A DNA stretch of 64,000 nucleotides from Musa acuminata AAA Group (Eukaryota > Streptophyta > Magnoliopsida > Zingiberales > Musaceae), in contig NC_088342.1 in the NCBI RefSeq assembly GCF_036884655.1, positions 30,435,001-30,499,000 on the forward strand, written 5' to 3'. A program made the translations under genes and the position numbers. Under the pieces are notes generated by a model. That model ran no database searches. It was not told the DNA's origin and saw only the letters and a program-made list of their open reading frames with translations. Positions 1-11,290 of the stretch are shown piece by piece; position 1 is the first letter of the stretch; every line of letters starts with the position of its first letter.

Positions 1-806
1 TTCTATATTTGTATATTATAGTTAAGAAAATAATTAAATTTGGTTTCCATAATCATATGAATAAGTTAAAAATATTACTAATTAATTAAATTATTAATTA
101 ATTTATTTTCTAATTAATGATTTGATATTTAGAAAGCAAATAGTTTATATTTCATTTTCTTGTGTCAACTATAAGAAATAAATATTATATTACTCTTTTT
201 GTGTGAAAGTAAAATAAAAATAAATTAAAAATTAAAATTAAAATTTTATTTATCTTTGGAGATCTCTTCTCCTATATCAAGGGGGCTATTTCTTTTCTTA
301 ACTAACTTTAATTTATATTTTGAAATCTTTGATGTTGATATTGTTATAATTTTATGATGCATAATGATATTTTAATTTTAAAATTTTATTATTAGTAAAT
401 AATGATAATTATTTTGTGATGGTAGAATGATTATTTGAATTATATTGATCTCTTAAGCTTAAATAAATTTTAATATTAATTTAATTATTAAATTTTTTAT
501 TTTTGGATTACATAATAATTTTAATTTATATAATTAGATATATATATGTTTCAAGAATTATGTGTGAATTTCTATAATGTAATTAGTTTTAAATTTAAGA
601 TCATGAATTTAAAGTTTTAATTAGTGGATTTGAGTCATTTTTAATAATTTTAAATATTAAAAATCTAATTTGATAAGAGGAGTCTAATTGGGGTCTCTCT
701 TGATTCAGGTTGATCTATCAGACCGGATCGACTAAGCCAATGTGGTTATGTACGATTTAACCTATTTGACCAAGTACAATCTAGCCCATGTGATTAGGCA
801 TGAACT
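1..806 (+). mobile_element. Family R LTR, left part (LARD-like, ~3 kb LTR)
   Basis: AT-rich, no coding capacity. It aligns by eye with 20454-20648 followed directly by 31660-32480, so it is the first part of a long terminal repeat whose opening ~70 bases lie left of the window. The last ~85 bases are the start of the 24-base minisatellite seen in full at 32395-32940. The LTR is interrupted at 806/807 by a family G element and resumes near 6776. Assignment as an LTR rests on the complete copy at 20383-34424, which follows a polypurine tract and whose sister copies end next to a primer-binding site. Confidence 0.75.
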
Positions 807-1394
807 TGTTGAATCTCGGATTTTGATAATGAAACAAATTGATAGTGTTTATCTGATCTGTGTTTTGAGTGATGCAAGAAGGTTCAATTAGGGAGAGACA
901 ATTAAAAGTAGGAAGAATCATATTGAGCCAGAGTGGAACATATCAGAAAATTGAATGTTGAGCCGGATGATCGGTCGACGTATTGGCAGAAGGCTTCGGG
1001 CCATGGGTTCAGGCATCGGGCCAAGAAGAGCAGAAATTACACTAAGGAAATCAGAGTTACGGAGGTCAACTGACCGATTAGGCAATAGGCCGCCAAAGAG
1101 GACGATGTCTTGGGTTTTATAAAAGTTAGTGAAGTTTAAGAGAGGAGGTTATGGGGGTTATAAAAGGTTATCTCCTAAACCTTTCAAAAGGAGAATCGAG
1201 TTATAAGAGTAGTTGAACTTCACCTATTGAAGGAAGATCATTAGTGGATACTGGTAGCCTCGACGGAAGAGGAATCAGGAGTGGATATAGGTCACGACGA
1301 CCAAACCACTATAAAATCTAGTTTGTATTTTTGTTTTGTTATTTACATTTACTGCAAATTGCTATACTTCATCGTTACTTTAGCTGCACACTTA
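807..1394 (+). repeat. Family G LTR, internally deleted, fused to gag
   Basis: Begins TGTTGAATCTCGG, as other family G LTRs do, but is 588 bases against 1601 for the copy at 4765. The U3 block with palindromic GGTGGTACCACC motifs is missing near 1107, and the LTR 3' end, primer-binding site and gag start codon are missing at 1387-1394. At that point a CACACTTA-like stretch of the LTR (cf. 6231) joins the matching stretch of gag (cf. 6482), so the deletion looks microhomology-mediated. Confidence 0.7.
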
Positions 1395-2291
1395 GTAGAA
1401 AACTTGAATGTAAGTTTTCTTGCTTTCCTTGGATTTAAATTTATGAAATATTATCGAAAGTGATTTTTAAAAGTCTTTTATTCCAATGAATGAATTGAAT
1501 TATTTAGAGAAAAAAACTCTTTCTTTAAATGCTAGAGCTACGAATGCTCTATTTTATGCCTTAAATAAAAATGAATTCAATCGGGTTTCTACTTGCGAAA
1601 CAACTTTTGACATTTGACACACACTCGAAATCACACACGAAGGCACTAGTAGAGTTAAAAGACTCTAAAATAAATATTTTGATGCATGATTTTGAATTAT
1701 TTCGTATGGAACTAAGCGAGACTATTAGAGATATGTATACCCGTTTTACGGATGTCGTCAATAGTCTAATAGCTCTATGAATAAAGTTTTTCGAATCTTG
1801 AACTTGTGAATAAAGTTTTATGACCATTTTTTAAAAATTGGGATTCGAAAGTAACAATAATACAAGAATCAAAGAACTTGAACCATTTTCCGATTGAAGA
1901 ACTTATCGGGTCTTTAATGACATATGAAATGAGTTGTATGACACAAAATGAACATGAGAACTACCTTCCAAATAATAAGGACTTGACACTTAGAATAAAA
2001 GAAGACCACTTGAGCGAAAGCTCAAGTGGTGATGATATAGAATTGCTCACAAGTAAATTTATAAAATTTATAAAATATGAAACTAAGAATAAAAATGAAC
2101 ACAAAAATAAAAAGTTGCCAAAGAAAAAGGAAACACTCAAGGACAAATCAAGCACATCCGAATACGAGAAGCAAACCAACAAATATAAGGTAGCGAACTA
2201 CGCCTTAATGGTTGTCGACAACGAGGTAAACAACTCAAATGAAACTCCTTTATTTCGAAATTACATAATGCATTTCATAAGTTATTTTTAA
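1395..2291 (+). pseudogene. Copia-type gag (UBN2-like), decayed, copy 1
   Basis: Relic of a retrotransposon capsid (gag) protein. Readable pieces include the conserved blocks MYTRFTDVVN, EELIGSLMTYEM and LTLRIKEDHLSE, followed by a Lys-rich tail ending near 2230 in NYALMVVDNEV. The reading frame is broken by stops and frameshifts (stop at ~1618 in FDI*HTLEI, stop at ~1778, shift at ~1800). The family is the UBN2 gag domain of Ty1/Copia elements, which normally continues into a CCHC zinc knuckle and pol; here homology stops just after the Asn-Tyr-Ala motif and non-coding DNA follows. The start codon was lost with the LTR-gag fusion at ~1394. Confidence 0.85.
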
Positions 2292-4750
2292 ATTAGTTTA
2301 AAAAATATATATATAATTTTTTTAAAAAATTACATGATACAATAATTTTTTTTTGGATCATGCTAGTAATTTTAAAAATGATAATGACAATTGCATGTTT
2401 TATGATAAAGGAACAAAATATTAGATTTAAATCTAATGATTAATCCAATGTATGTTTTTAAGAAAAAATAATGTTTATCTAAATTGATGATTTCCTATTT
2501 TGATTGAAAATATTTTAAGAAATCATGTTTGATGATTATGCTTAATGAGTTTATATTTCAAAATTATGCATGATGATTGTTGTGATTAATGGCTTATCGA
2601 TCTTCGCCGTAATGAAACTTCTTTTTCTGTTTTAAACATTGATGCATGTTTTGATTTGGCGTAAAAAAAAAAAACCCTTGGGCATGCTTGTAAGAAACCA
2701 AACCACTTGAAACAACTAAAAAAGGAATGCATTTTGAAAATTTCTCTATCACTCTCTTATCGATTTTTCAAAAAGAGATTTATGAATCTATTTATATTTT
2801 GAATTTCTTGAAAGTAATTTTAATGATTTTGATTATTTGAATTTGAATGAGTTTTTACGTGATTTTGATTCCTCGGAATTATAGCTTGAAATCTTTTATG
2901 AATCAAGATATCTTATTATGTGTTCTCATATCATTTAAGAGGAGATTTTTTTTTTATGAATTATGATTTTTTGAATTATAACTTGATATCTTTCATTAAT
3001 ATATAAATCATGATTTTTTGAATTATAATTTGAGATCTTTTATTAATATATAAATCATGATCTTAACAACTTAAGATTCTTATGAATCAAGATTATTTAA
3101 TATGTTTCTTCTTTTTACTATCCAAAAGAATCATAATTTGTCTCTTAATATTCATAATTTGTCTTCATGAATTATATACCTCATCACCAAGTTAATTTTG
3201 ATATATTTCATGTGATGATTTGAAAAATAATGTAATGAGAAAAGTTTTGCACATTAAGGGAGATAGATTTGCTAGTTTAGATAAATTGATGTAAAACTTA
3301 CTTGATATGCTTTCAAACGCTTGTATTATTGAATGATTTTCCTTTTCACCTATGACAAAGGGGGAGAAAATAAATGATAAATGTTTGGTACCAATAATCA
3401 TGAAGTGATAAATGCTTAAAAAATTAATTTAATATTTGGTATCATGAATGCTTTAGCATAATGAGAGAAATGATAATATTTGGTATCATGATCAAAATAT
3501 TGATTTAATGTATAACGTGATAAATGCTTGAAAACGTTAATGTCTTAGTATGCTCGTAGTGATAATTGATTTATTTTTGATATCACGTATGAAGCAAGGA
3601 TGAAAAGTAATGGTTTGAAGTTATGCATCTTATATGTTGAAGACTTGAAACCATGTTTTAGTATCATGCATACCAAAGTAATATTGATTTAAAAATTTAT
3701 TGATATAGTATCATACCTAATGTAATAATAATGATGACTTGGCATTTCATACAAGAAAACTTTATGGGTTAAGATTTATTTTTTTTTCCAAATCATGATA
3801 TTGATTTCTCGATATTGGATATATGAGATTTTTCTATGAATCAAGATCTTGTTTTTGTTAGCTTGAATGACAAACTTAGACATGTTAAATCTTCCAAATG
3901 CATAAATTCTTCTTATACATTTTTCGGATCATGATCTTGATTTCTCAATTTGTAGACTTGAATCTTCTTTTGAATCAAGATCATTTCCCTATCATTTCTT
4001 CTATATACAAAAGAAAAGATATATAAAAAATCATGACTTGATCTTTCATTTTTTATGATTGGAATATTGATGTAAATTTGTTATTTATCTTTGACATGCT
4101 TTGAAAATTATTGTAAAGGGAAAAAGAATTACAAAATTATATTCTTCCATTCTTTTTGACAATGACAAAGGGAGAGATAAATTTGTTAGCATGCATATTT
4201 CAAAGATTAAAAAACTTACTTGCTTGCTTGCACATCTAAAGAGAAACAAAAATTACAAACATACAACAATATCAAAAAAAGCAAAAGTACTATCTTGCCT
4301 ATCTCAAGAAGCAAAACTTGCAACTTGCACATTGCAAAAGGAAGCAAGAATTACTAGCTTACACAATTCAACAAGAGGAAAAAATGCTATCTTGCATTCT
4401 TTTTCGAAAACTTGCTAGCTTAAACATTGCAAAGAAAAGCAAACATGTTAAACTCTGCAAATCTCTAAAACTTGCTAGCTTATATGTTCAATAGTTGCTT
4501 TCTTACTAGCTTGCATAGTTGTACTTCTCCTTTTTGTTAATGACAAAGGGGGAGAAGTTATGATGAACAATCATGCATAGGATGATGTATTGAAATTCTG
4601 ATTATGCATAATTTTACGATGACATGTTACAAATATTCATGATGAAATATTGCTTTGACTTGAATTCAACTTGAATTCAAGATTTTATCAATATGACATA
4701 TTGATAGGGGGAGTTAAGGTTAACTCGGTCATCAATTGATTGTCATCATC
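2292..4750 (+). mobile_element. Family G non-coding internal region, copy 1
   Basis: About 2.4 kb of AT-rich DNA with no pol homology, matching 11291-13520 (same strand) and 22331-24489 (opposite strand). It holds three polypurine-like motifs of the form TGACAAAGGGGGAGA (3353, 4163, 4541) ahead of the true tract at 4751, and a degenerate array rich in GCTAGC/GCAAGC and AAGAGAAGCAAA words at about 4200-4520. An apparent Lys/Leu-rich reading frame across that array (4101-4418) is probably a by-product of the repeat. Confidence 0.7.
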
Positions 4751-4764
4751 AAAAAGGGGGACAT
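4751..4764 (+). other. Polypurine tract of family G
   Basis: AAAAAGGGGGA immediately upstream of the LTR start TGTTGAATCTCGG at 4765. This is the plus-strand primer position expected for an LTR retrotransposon and fixes the left edge of the LTR and the orientation. Confidence 0.8.
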
Positions 4765-6365
4765 TGTTGAATCTCGGATTTTGATGATGAAACCAATTGA
4801 TAGTTTTTATTTGATCTACGTTTTGAGTGACGCAAGAAGCTTCGATCAGGGAGAGACAATTAAAAGCAAGAAAAATCATGTTGGGCTAGAGTGGAACATG
4901 TCAAAAGATTGGACATTGAGCCGTAGGATTGGTCGACGAATCGGTAGAAGACTTCAGGCCATAGGTTCGGGCATCGGGCTAAAAAAAGCGGAAATTATGC
5001 CAAGGAAATCGGAGTTACGCTGGTCGATTGGGCAATAGGCTACAAGAGAGGATGATGCGTTAAAGAATCGGACGAAGCGTCAATGAACTAATGACATTCT
5101 AGACAACATTTAATTCAAGCTTTGTAATAATTGTCTAGATCGAAGTAGGTTTTAAGTGTGCAGGATTAACTATGATAGCAATCAAGATATAAAGTAAAAT
5201 GAAGTCCCGGAGTCAAGAACGAGATTTCGTTGGGAGTTCGAGAGTTCATCGAAAGTCTAGACGTTCGTCGGAAGTTCTGTTGGAATTGACCAAGAAGTCT
5301 AGGAGCTTGCCAGAAAAGCTTATCGGAACTCGCCAAGAAGATCGTCGTAAAGTCCAGGAGCTTATTGGGAGTCCATTGGAACATTGCCGAGAGATCATCA
5401 GAAGTTCGCCGGAAGCTCGCTGGAAGAAACATAGACTTACCGGACTTATTTAGCTTAGTGTATGCCTTAAAATTTGTAGTTAGCAAATAATTGAGTTGGA
5501 ATTAGGCCAACTCAATTAGGGGCTAATTGGGCCCAAGTTTAGGCAGTGTTGGGTCAAGTGAAAGGCCCAAATAGTGACCCAACATGTGGAACCATCGTGA
5601 CACAATCTCTAAGACTATGTCAGGCGGTGGTACTGCCTAAACACAGTCTTCGAGAGACTGTCAGGTGGTGGTACTGCTAGACTAGGCGGTGATACCACCT
5701 AGTGGTAGGGTGTTAAGCGGTGGTATCACCAGATTGGGTAATGGTACCGCCCAGTGTTAGTGCTACAGGCGGTAGTACTACCGAACACAAGTGGTGGTAC
5801 CGCCAAGACCCAGAAAACCCAGGATGAGACACTTTTAGGCTCTAAGTTTGAATCCACTTGAGGCTTATAAATACCCCTCTCATCCCTAATTAATACACAC
5901 AAGAATTGAGAGCGAAAAAGGAAGAAAACACTATTGTAATCTTGTGTGAACTCCTCTCAAACTCTAAGTATTAATAAAGTTTAAGAGAGGATGTTGTGAG
6001 GGTTGTAAAGGTTCTCTCCTGAACCTATCAAAATAAGAATTGAGTTGTAAGGATAGTTGATCTTCGCCCATTGAAGGAAGATTGTTAGTGGATATCATTA
6101 GCCTTGACGGAAGAGGAATCAGGAGTAGATGTAAGTCATGACGACCGAACCACTATAAAATCTGGTTTGCATTTCTACTTTGCTGTTTACATTTATTGCA
6201 AATTTCTATACTTCATCATTACTTTAGCTGCACACTCTTATGAACGTGTTTCAAGTTAACATCTTTCCGGAATCGATTTTAATCGAACGAAAGATTTTTG
6301 AACCGACATAATTTTATTTGCTGCACTAATTCACCCCCCCTCTTAGTGCCGACTCAATTCTAACG
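4765..6365 (+). repeat. Family G LTR, full length, 1601 bp
   Basis: Bounded by TGTTGAATC on the left and CTAACG (from CTAACA) on the right, with a polypurine tract before it and a primer-binding site after it. U3 contains a cluster of imperfect palindromes built on GGTGGTACCACC (5628-5810), a TATA box at 5866-5873 and an R/U5 region that is the best conserved part between copies. The right-hand TTAGTGCCGACTC block recurs at every family G LTR end in the window. Confidence 0.85.
5866..5873 (+). promoter_or_regulatory. TATA box in family G LTR
   Basis: TATAAATA downstream of the GGTGGTACCACC cluster. The same TATAAATACCC context is found at 15819 (+) and, reversed, at about 9691 and 17047, so it is the probable core promoter of the family. 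Confidence 0.65.
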
Positions 6366-6367
6366 GT

Positions 6368-6380
6368 TGGTATCAAAGCC
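6368..6380 (+). other. Primer-binding site (initiator tRNA-Met type)
   Basis: TGGTATCAAAGCC two bases after the LTR end; one substitution from the usual plant TGGTATCAGAGCC. Supports minus-strand priming by the 3' end of initiator tRNA-Met. Confidence 0.8.
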
Positions 6381-6414
6381 ACATTTTTCTTATTTGGTTT
6401 AACACCAAAGAAAA

Positions 6415-6775
6415 ATGACTCTTTTCGACTTTCTAGAGGGCTTTTCTATCGTTCATCCTTTCATGTTCAATGGAACGGACTACACTTATTAGAAAACTTG
6501 AATGAGAGTTTTCTTGCTTTCCTTGGATTTAAATTTATGGAATATTATCGAAAGTTATTTTCAAAAGTCTTCTACTCTAATGAACGAATGAAATAATTTG
6601 GAGAAAAAAACTTTTTTTTTAAATGCTAGAGCTATGAATGCTTTATTTTGCGCCTTAGACAAAAATGAATTCAATCAGGTTTCTACTTGCGAAATGGCTT
6701 TTGACATTTGGCATACACTCAAAATTACACACGAAGGCACTAGTAGAGTTAAAGACTTTAAAATAAATATTTTGA
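6415..6775 (+). pseudogene. Copia-type gag, 5' fragment, copy 1b
   Basis: Starts at an ATG 34 bases after the primer-binding site: MTLFDFLEGF, then FNGTDYTY, FLLSLDLNLW, NARAMNALFCALDKNEF and HEGTSRVKD. In-frame stops replace the Trp of the YTYWK block and two further codons. Homology ends near 6775, where family R LTR sequence resumes. It preserves the family's gag N terminus, which copy 1 lost. Confidence 0.85.
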
Positions 6776-7595
6776 TAATAGTTTAGCAGATTTACATCAA
6801 GTACAGTCTCTCATAATATTTAATTATATTAATTTCTTAATACATGCATGAGTGAATAGATGAGTGTAAATGAATGATCATGGATATTTATGTATCCGTG
6901 TCGAAGGCAAGTATAACAATTCTCTTCGGGGATTAGCGGGCCATCAAACGTGATGGTTAGACGGTTCCTCCATCCATTATTGGGAGGAACATGTCTCCAC
7001 TTGGGCAGGTGAGGGATACCACTCCATCTGTGGGAGTACAATATAGATTATCTCTATCCGCTATTAGGAAGAATCTATCCCGTAGAATATACCTCTCCAT
7101 CCATCGTTGGGAGAAGGCACCATCAGGTAATATATGCCTTTATTATCTAGTTATTACGTATGTATTGAATGTGATTAATGCATGATTTTGTTTATTATAT
7201 AATAAATTATTATCATTTTTCTAATGCATAATTTTTATGATAAATCAATATATTATTATTTCTTATTAAATTATTAATATTTATTTATATTGAAGATTAT
7301 TTTTGTGATTTTTTCGAGGTTCCTACTAGCATGTATAATTGCTGATATGTTTTTGTCTTATATTTATTTCAAAGTAATCTACTATTTTGTAATAGATCTA
7401 AAGCTCGGGTAGAAAAGACTTGTGACTCTAACAAGAAGATGTGGTCCTTTGTCTAGTTAATAGAATATTTACTATTGTAAAAATAAGGATTTGAATTCAA
7501 GGATGAAGAAAAAAAAAAGAGAGGGGGTTTATTATGTAAATTATGGATAATAAATTATTGATTTATTATTCTTTTTATAAATTCAAGATGTGATA
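6776..7595 (+). mobile_element. Family R LTR, right part
   Basis: Matches 33640-34420 and, from about 7130, also 18180-18603. Contains the imperfect 'wave' repeats at 6930-7130 (blocks around ACTCCATC..GGGAG) seen at 33820-34010. Ends GATGTGATA before AATTTAATGGTATCAAAGC, so the LTR most likely ended in TGACA before a C-to-T change. Confidence 0.7.
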
Positions 7596-8931
7596 ATTTA
7601 ATGGTATCAAAGCTAGGTGTTTTTAGGAACTATTAGAATATGGGATCCTAGGGTTAGAATTTTAGATGACCCAATTAGTTTTTAAGATTTAGATTTTGAG
7701 AATTATGTTATAATGAAACTAAAATATGAATTTAAGAGATTAGGATCATTTTTTTAGTCAAATATGATTTTTTTTATAAAAATTAATTAATTAAAGTTGT
7801 TATTCAAATAGAATCTTGTTAAATGACTTGAAATAGGATTATTGAGTACAAGATCAAAATTTTATTTCTCTAAATTAAAATAAGTGTTTTATTAGTTTAT
7901 CTTATAAACTCCCACAAGGTTTTATATTTTAAATATGTTTTTTTCATAACCCTCTTGTCTCCTTTTTGAAAAATAGATTAGGGTTGTTAATTTAATTATA
8001 GAATATATTATTTTCTTTTTGAGTTATATATAATAAATAAAATCAATTAACTTAGAATTCATGAAGATGCACAGATTAGATTTATATCTAATATTTTTAA
8101 AAAATATTTTGGCCATCTGACTAGAAATATTATATGATACTTATGTTCATTGTAAAATAGTTAGATTTTTATTTTATTTTATAAAAATAAATCAATTAAG
8201 TTTATTGCATAAGACTTATAGCATTTATGGTTTTGACTATATCATTTTCATATAGGGGACCTAAAATTCATTCATATAATTTTGTTATAAATTTAAAATA
8301 GATTATACGTGAAGGAAGTTTGACATAAATTCTACAATAGTTTGATATATTATTTTTGTTACTCTTTGTTCTATAATATTACTTTATATATAATTATGAA
8401 TAGGGTAAATTTAATAAAACATATTTAGTTTTACTAATTGAATATTATACTAAGTTTCAGTTATTCTCTCATATGTAAAAGTTTTGATAATTTTAATTGT
8501 AAACATTTTATAGGATCTTTTAAAAATATAAATTAAAAAGTATTTATCTTTATAATTTTTGTTACCATATATTATTCTTAAAATTGATATTAGATTTTAC
8601 ATGTGCTAGGATGGTTTGTAAAAGTTATTGTTGACATTAATAAAATATGTGTATTTGAAGTTGAATAAATTTGATGATGTATTGATATTTAAACTTAATT
8701 GTATAAGCAACTAATTTGAATAGAGTTTTGATTTATGTCAAATTAATTATCAGATATTATTTGTTTAATGCACTGATGAGATCTAATGAGAATTAAATAT
8801 AATGTTATTTCTTTAGCACATATAATATATAAATAATTTGAAAAAAACAATATATATTGAATAGTTGGATAAATTTTCTCATTTCAATTACTTTTGTTTG
8901 TTGAGTTACACCATAACTTATATTTTATGTC
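7596..8931 (+). mobile_element. Family R internal region, first copy, left part
   Basis: Primer-binding site TGGTATCAAAGC at 7602-7613, then AT-rich DNA without a usable reading frame. Collinear and highly similar to 18604-20072. Interrupted at 8931/8932 by the family G composite; resumes at 16311. The lack of any gag or pol match in either copy makes family R a LARD-like (large retrotransposon derivative) non-autonomous element. Confidence 0.7.
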
Positions 8932-9019
8932 TGTTAGGATCGAGTCGGCACTAAAACGGGAGGTGGATTAGTGTAGCGGATAAATTACATCAGTTTGAAA
9001 ATCTTCATATGATAAAAAT
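8932..9019 (-). repeat. Family G LTR 3' terminus fused to truncated gag
   Basis: About 88 bases matching the opening of the minus LTR at 9181. It passes straight into gag codons (reverse strand) at an AAAATCC junction, so the remainder of the internal region and most of this 3' LTR have been deleted. Confidence 0.75.
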
Positions 9020-9131
9020 CCAAGGAAAGTAAGAAAACTCTCATTTGAGTTTTCCAATAAGTGTAGTCTGTCCCATTGAACATGGGAGGACGAACGATAG
9101 AAAAACCCTTTTGAAAGCCGAAAATAGTCAT
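9020..9131 (-). pseudogene. Copia-type gag, N-terminal stub
   Basis: Reads from ATG at 9131: MTIFGFQKGF, then PPMFNGTDYTYW and MRVFLLSLDF, then runs into LTR sequence. Frame is open over its ~37 codons, including the Trp that is mutated in copy 1b. It is only the start of the UBN2-like gag. Confidence 0.8.
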
Positions 9132-9165
9132 TTCTCTTGGGTGTTAAACCAAATGAAAAAGATGT

Positions 9166-9178
9166 GGCTCTGATACCA
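9166..9178 (-). other. Primer-binding site
   Basis: Reverse complement reads TGGTATCAGAGCC, two bases from the LTR end at 9181. Intact match to the plant initiator tRNA-Met type site; fixes minus orientation. Confidence 0.85.
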
Positions 9179-9180
9179 AT

Positions 9181-10452
9181 TGTTAGGATCAAGAGCGGCA
9201 CTAATAAGGGGGGTGAATTAGTGCAGCGGAAAAATTACGTCGGTTTAAAAATCTTCGTATGATAAAAATATGATTCTGACGAAAACCATTTCATAAAGAT
9301 ATTGACTTGAAAGCGTATGGGAGCATAGTGAAAGCAATAAGAAGGTAAAGTAGTTTGCAGTAAAGATAAATTGCAAGAATGAAAATGCAAACCATGTTTT
9401 ATAGTGGTTCGATTTTCGTGACCTACATCAACTCCACCGATTCCCCTTCCGTCGAGGCCATCGGTATCCACTAACGATCTTATTTTAATAAGCAAAAAGA
9501 TCAACTACCCTTTTACACCCCTCTTCTCCTTTTCACAGGTTTAGGAGACAATCTTTTACAAGTACTCACTCCTCCCTAAACAGAATTCTAAACTTAGAAC
9601 TACAAGAGGGAATCTCTTAAGTGATTGCTATAGCATTTTACAACTTTTAAGCTCTTTATGCTTGTGTATGTTAACCAGGGATGAGAGGGGTATTTATAGG
9701 CCTCAAGTGGATTCAAACTTGGAGCCTAAAAAGGTCTCATCTCGGGTTTCCTGGGTCCTAGCGGTACCACTGCTTGTGCTGGGCGGTACGACCGCTTATA
9801 GCACTGACACTGGGTGGTACCATCGCCTAGTCTGGTGGTACCACCGCCTAGCACCCTGCCACTAGGTGGTACCACCGCTTGACAGTCTCTCAGAGATTAT
9901 GTTTGGGCGATACCACTACCTGAGACAGTTTCAGAGATTGTGCCACGACGGTTCCACCTATAGGGTCACTATTTGGGCCTTTCACTTGGCCCAACATAGC
10001 TCAAACTTGGGCCTAATTGGCCCCTAATTGAGTTGGCCCAATTCTAACCCAATTACGCCTAAAACCTTCTTCGATCTACATAATTATTACAAAGGCAATC
10101 AAATGTTATATGGTATGTCATTGGTTCATCGACGCCTTGTCCAATTCTTTGATGCATCGCCCTCTCTTACGGCCTATTGCCCAATCAGCCAGTTGACCTC
10201 CATAACTTCGATTTCCTTAGCGCAATTTTCGCTCTTCTTGGGCCGATGCCCGATCCCATGGCCCGAAGCCTTCTGTCGATATGTCGACCGATCCTCCAGC
10301 TCGATATCCAATATTCTAACATGTTTCACTCCGACCAATATGATTCTTCCTACTTTTAATTGTCTCTCCCTAATCGAAGCTTCCTACATCACTCAAAACG
10401 TAGATCAGATAAACACTATCAATTGGTTTCATCATCAAAATCCGAGATTCAA
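9181..10452 (-). repeat. Family G LTR, minus orientation
   Basis: Opens TGTTAGGATCAAG (reverse of the LTR 3' end) and ends in ATCCGAGATTCAA, the reverse of the TGTTGAATCTCGG start with its last bases missing. Contains the reversed TATA box (~9691) and the palindromic GGTACCACC cluster (9750-9960). Apparent reading frames across 9662-9865 and 10028-10519 lie inside the LTR and are not genes. Confidence 0.8.
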
Positions 10453-10489
10453 TAATTTTTTATTAATTTTTTTTAAAAATTATTATTTT
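10453..10489. other. AT-only filler at inversion junction
   Basis: About 37 bases composed only of A and T joining the 5' end of a minus LTR to the middle of a plus-strand gag. No match elsewhere in the window; probably filler created during rearrangement. Confidence 0.45.
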
Positions 10490-11290
10490 TTTAAATTTAT
10501 GGAATATTGTCGAAAGTAGTTTTCAAAATTCTTCTACTCTAATGAACGAATAGAATGATTTAGGGAAGAAAACTTTTTTTTTTAAATGCTAGAGCTATGA
10601 ATGCTCTATTTTGCACCTTAGGTAAAAATGAATTCAATCGGGTTTCTACTTGTGAAACAACTTTTGATATTTGGCATATACTTGAAATCACACGTGAAGG
10701 TACTAGTAAAGTTAAAGATTCAAAAAGCAACTTTTTGATATATAATTTTGAATTATTTCAAATGGAACCAAGTGAGACCATTTGAGACATGTACACCCGT
10801 TTAACGGATGCCGTCAATGGTTTAAAAGCTTTTGAATTTTTTTTTTAAAATTTTAAAATTGTTAATAAAGTTTTACGATCACTTTCTAAAAGTTGGGATT
10901 CAACAATAACAACAATATAAGAATCAAAGAACTTGAACCATTTTCTACTCAAAGAACTTATTGGGTCTTTAATAACCTATGAAATGAGTTGTATGACACA
11001 AAACGAATATAAGAACTACCTTCCAAAGAACAAGAAGGATTTGACACTTAGAACAAAAGAAGACCCTTAGCAAACACTCAAGTGATGATGAACTTGAATT
11101 TCTCATAATAAAGCTTAAAAAATTCTTAAAATAAGAGTAAAAAAATAAAAATAAACTTAAAAATAAGAGGTTACTAAAGAAGAAGAAGGTGACTTGGGAC
11201 AAATCGTGTACCTCCGAAGACGAGGAGCAATCCAACAAAGGCGAGGTGGCAAACTACGTCTTAACGGTTTTTGACGACGAGGTAACCAAA
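10490..11290 (+). pseudogene. Copia-type gag, decayed, copy 2
   Basis: Begins mid-gene (KFMEYCRK) and runs NARAMNALFCTLGKNEF, STCETTFDIWHILEI, NFELFQMEPSETI, then a stop and shifts, EELIGSLITYEM and a Lys-rich tail ending NYVLTVFDDEVTK at ~11290. N-terminal ~50 codons are absent. Homology ends at the same place as in copies 1 and 3, followed by the same non-coding sequence. Confidence 0.85.

Larger units (their letters stand above)
807..6775 (+). mobile_element. Family G gag-only LTR retrotransposon, rearranged copy 1
   Basis: Order: shortened LTR (807-1394), gag remnant (1395-2291), non-coding internal DNA (2292-4750), polypurine tract, LTR (4765-6365), primer-binding site (6368-6380) and a second gag 5' fragment (6415-6775). 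A second internal region after the 3' LTR means this is an LTR-internal-LTR-internal array, as unequal recombination would give, and not a simple insertion. No protease, integrase, RT or RNase H is present. Compared with the family R copy at 32.4-33.7 kb, about 1.2 kb of host LTR is missing at the right junction, so the right end was lost together with flanking DNA. Confidence 0.75.

Noticed and set aside
4101..4418. 105-codon Lys/Leu-rich frame
   Set aside because: Frame is produced by the GCAAGC/AAGAGAAGCAAA array; not open in the sister copies over the same span.
5628..5810. Palindromic repeats as a CRISPR-like array
   Set aside because: No regular repeat-spacer spacing, imperfect short palindromes in a retrotransposon LTR, and a plant genome.
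6368..6380. tRNA gene near TGGTATCA sequences
   Set aside because: These are 12-13 base primer-binding sites beside LTR ends; no cloverleaf can be built around them.
10028..10519. 163-codon plus-strand frame
   Set aside because: Runs through a minus-strand LTR and across an inversion junction, so it is not a conserved coding unit.
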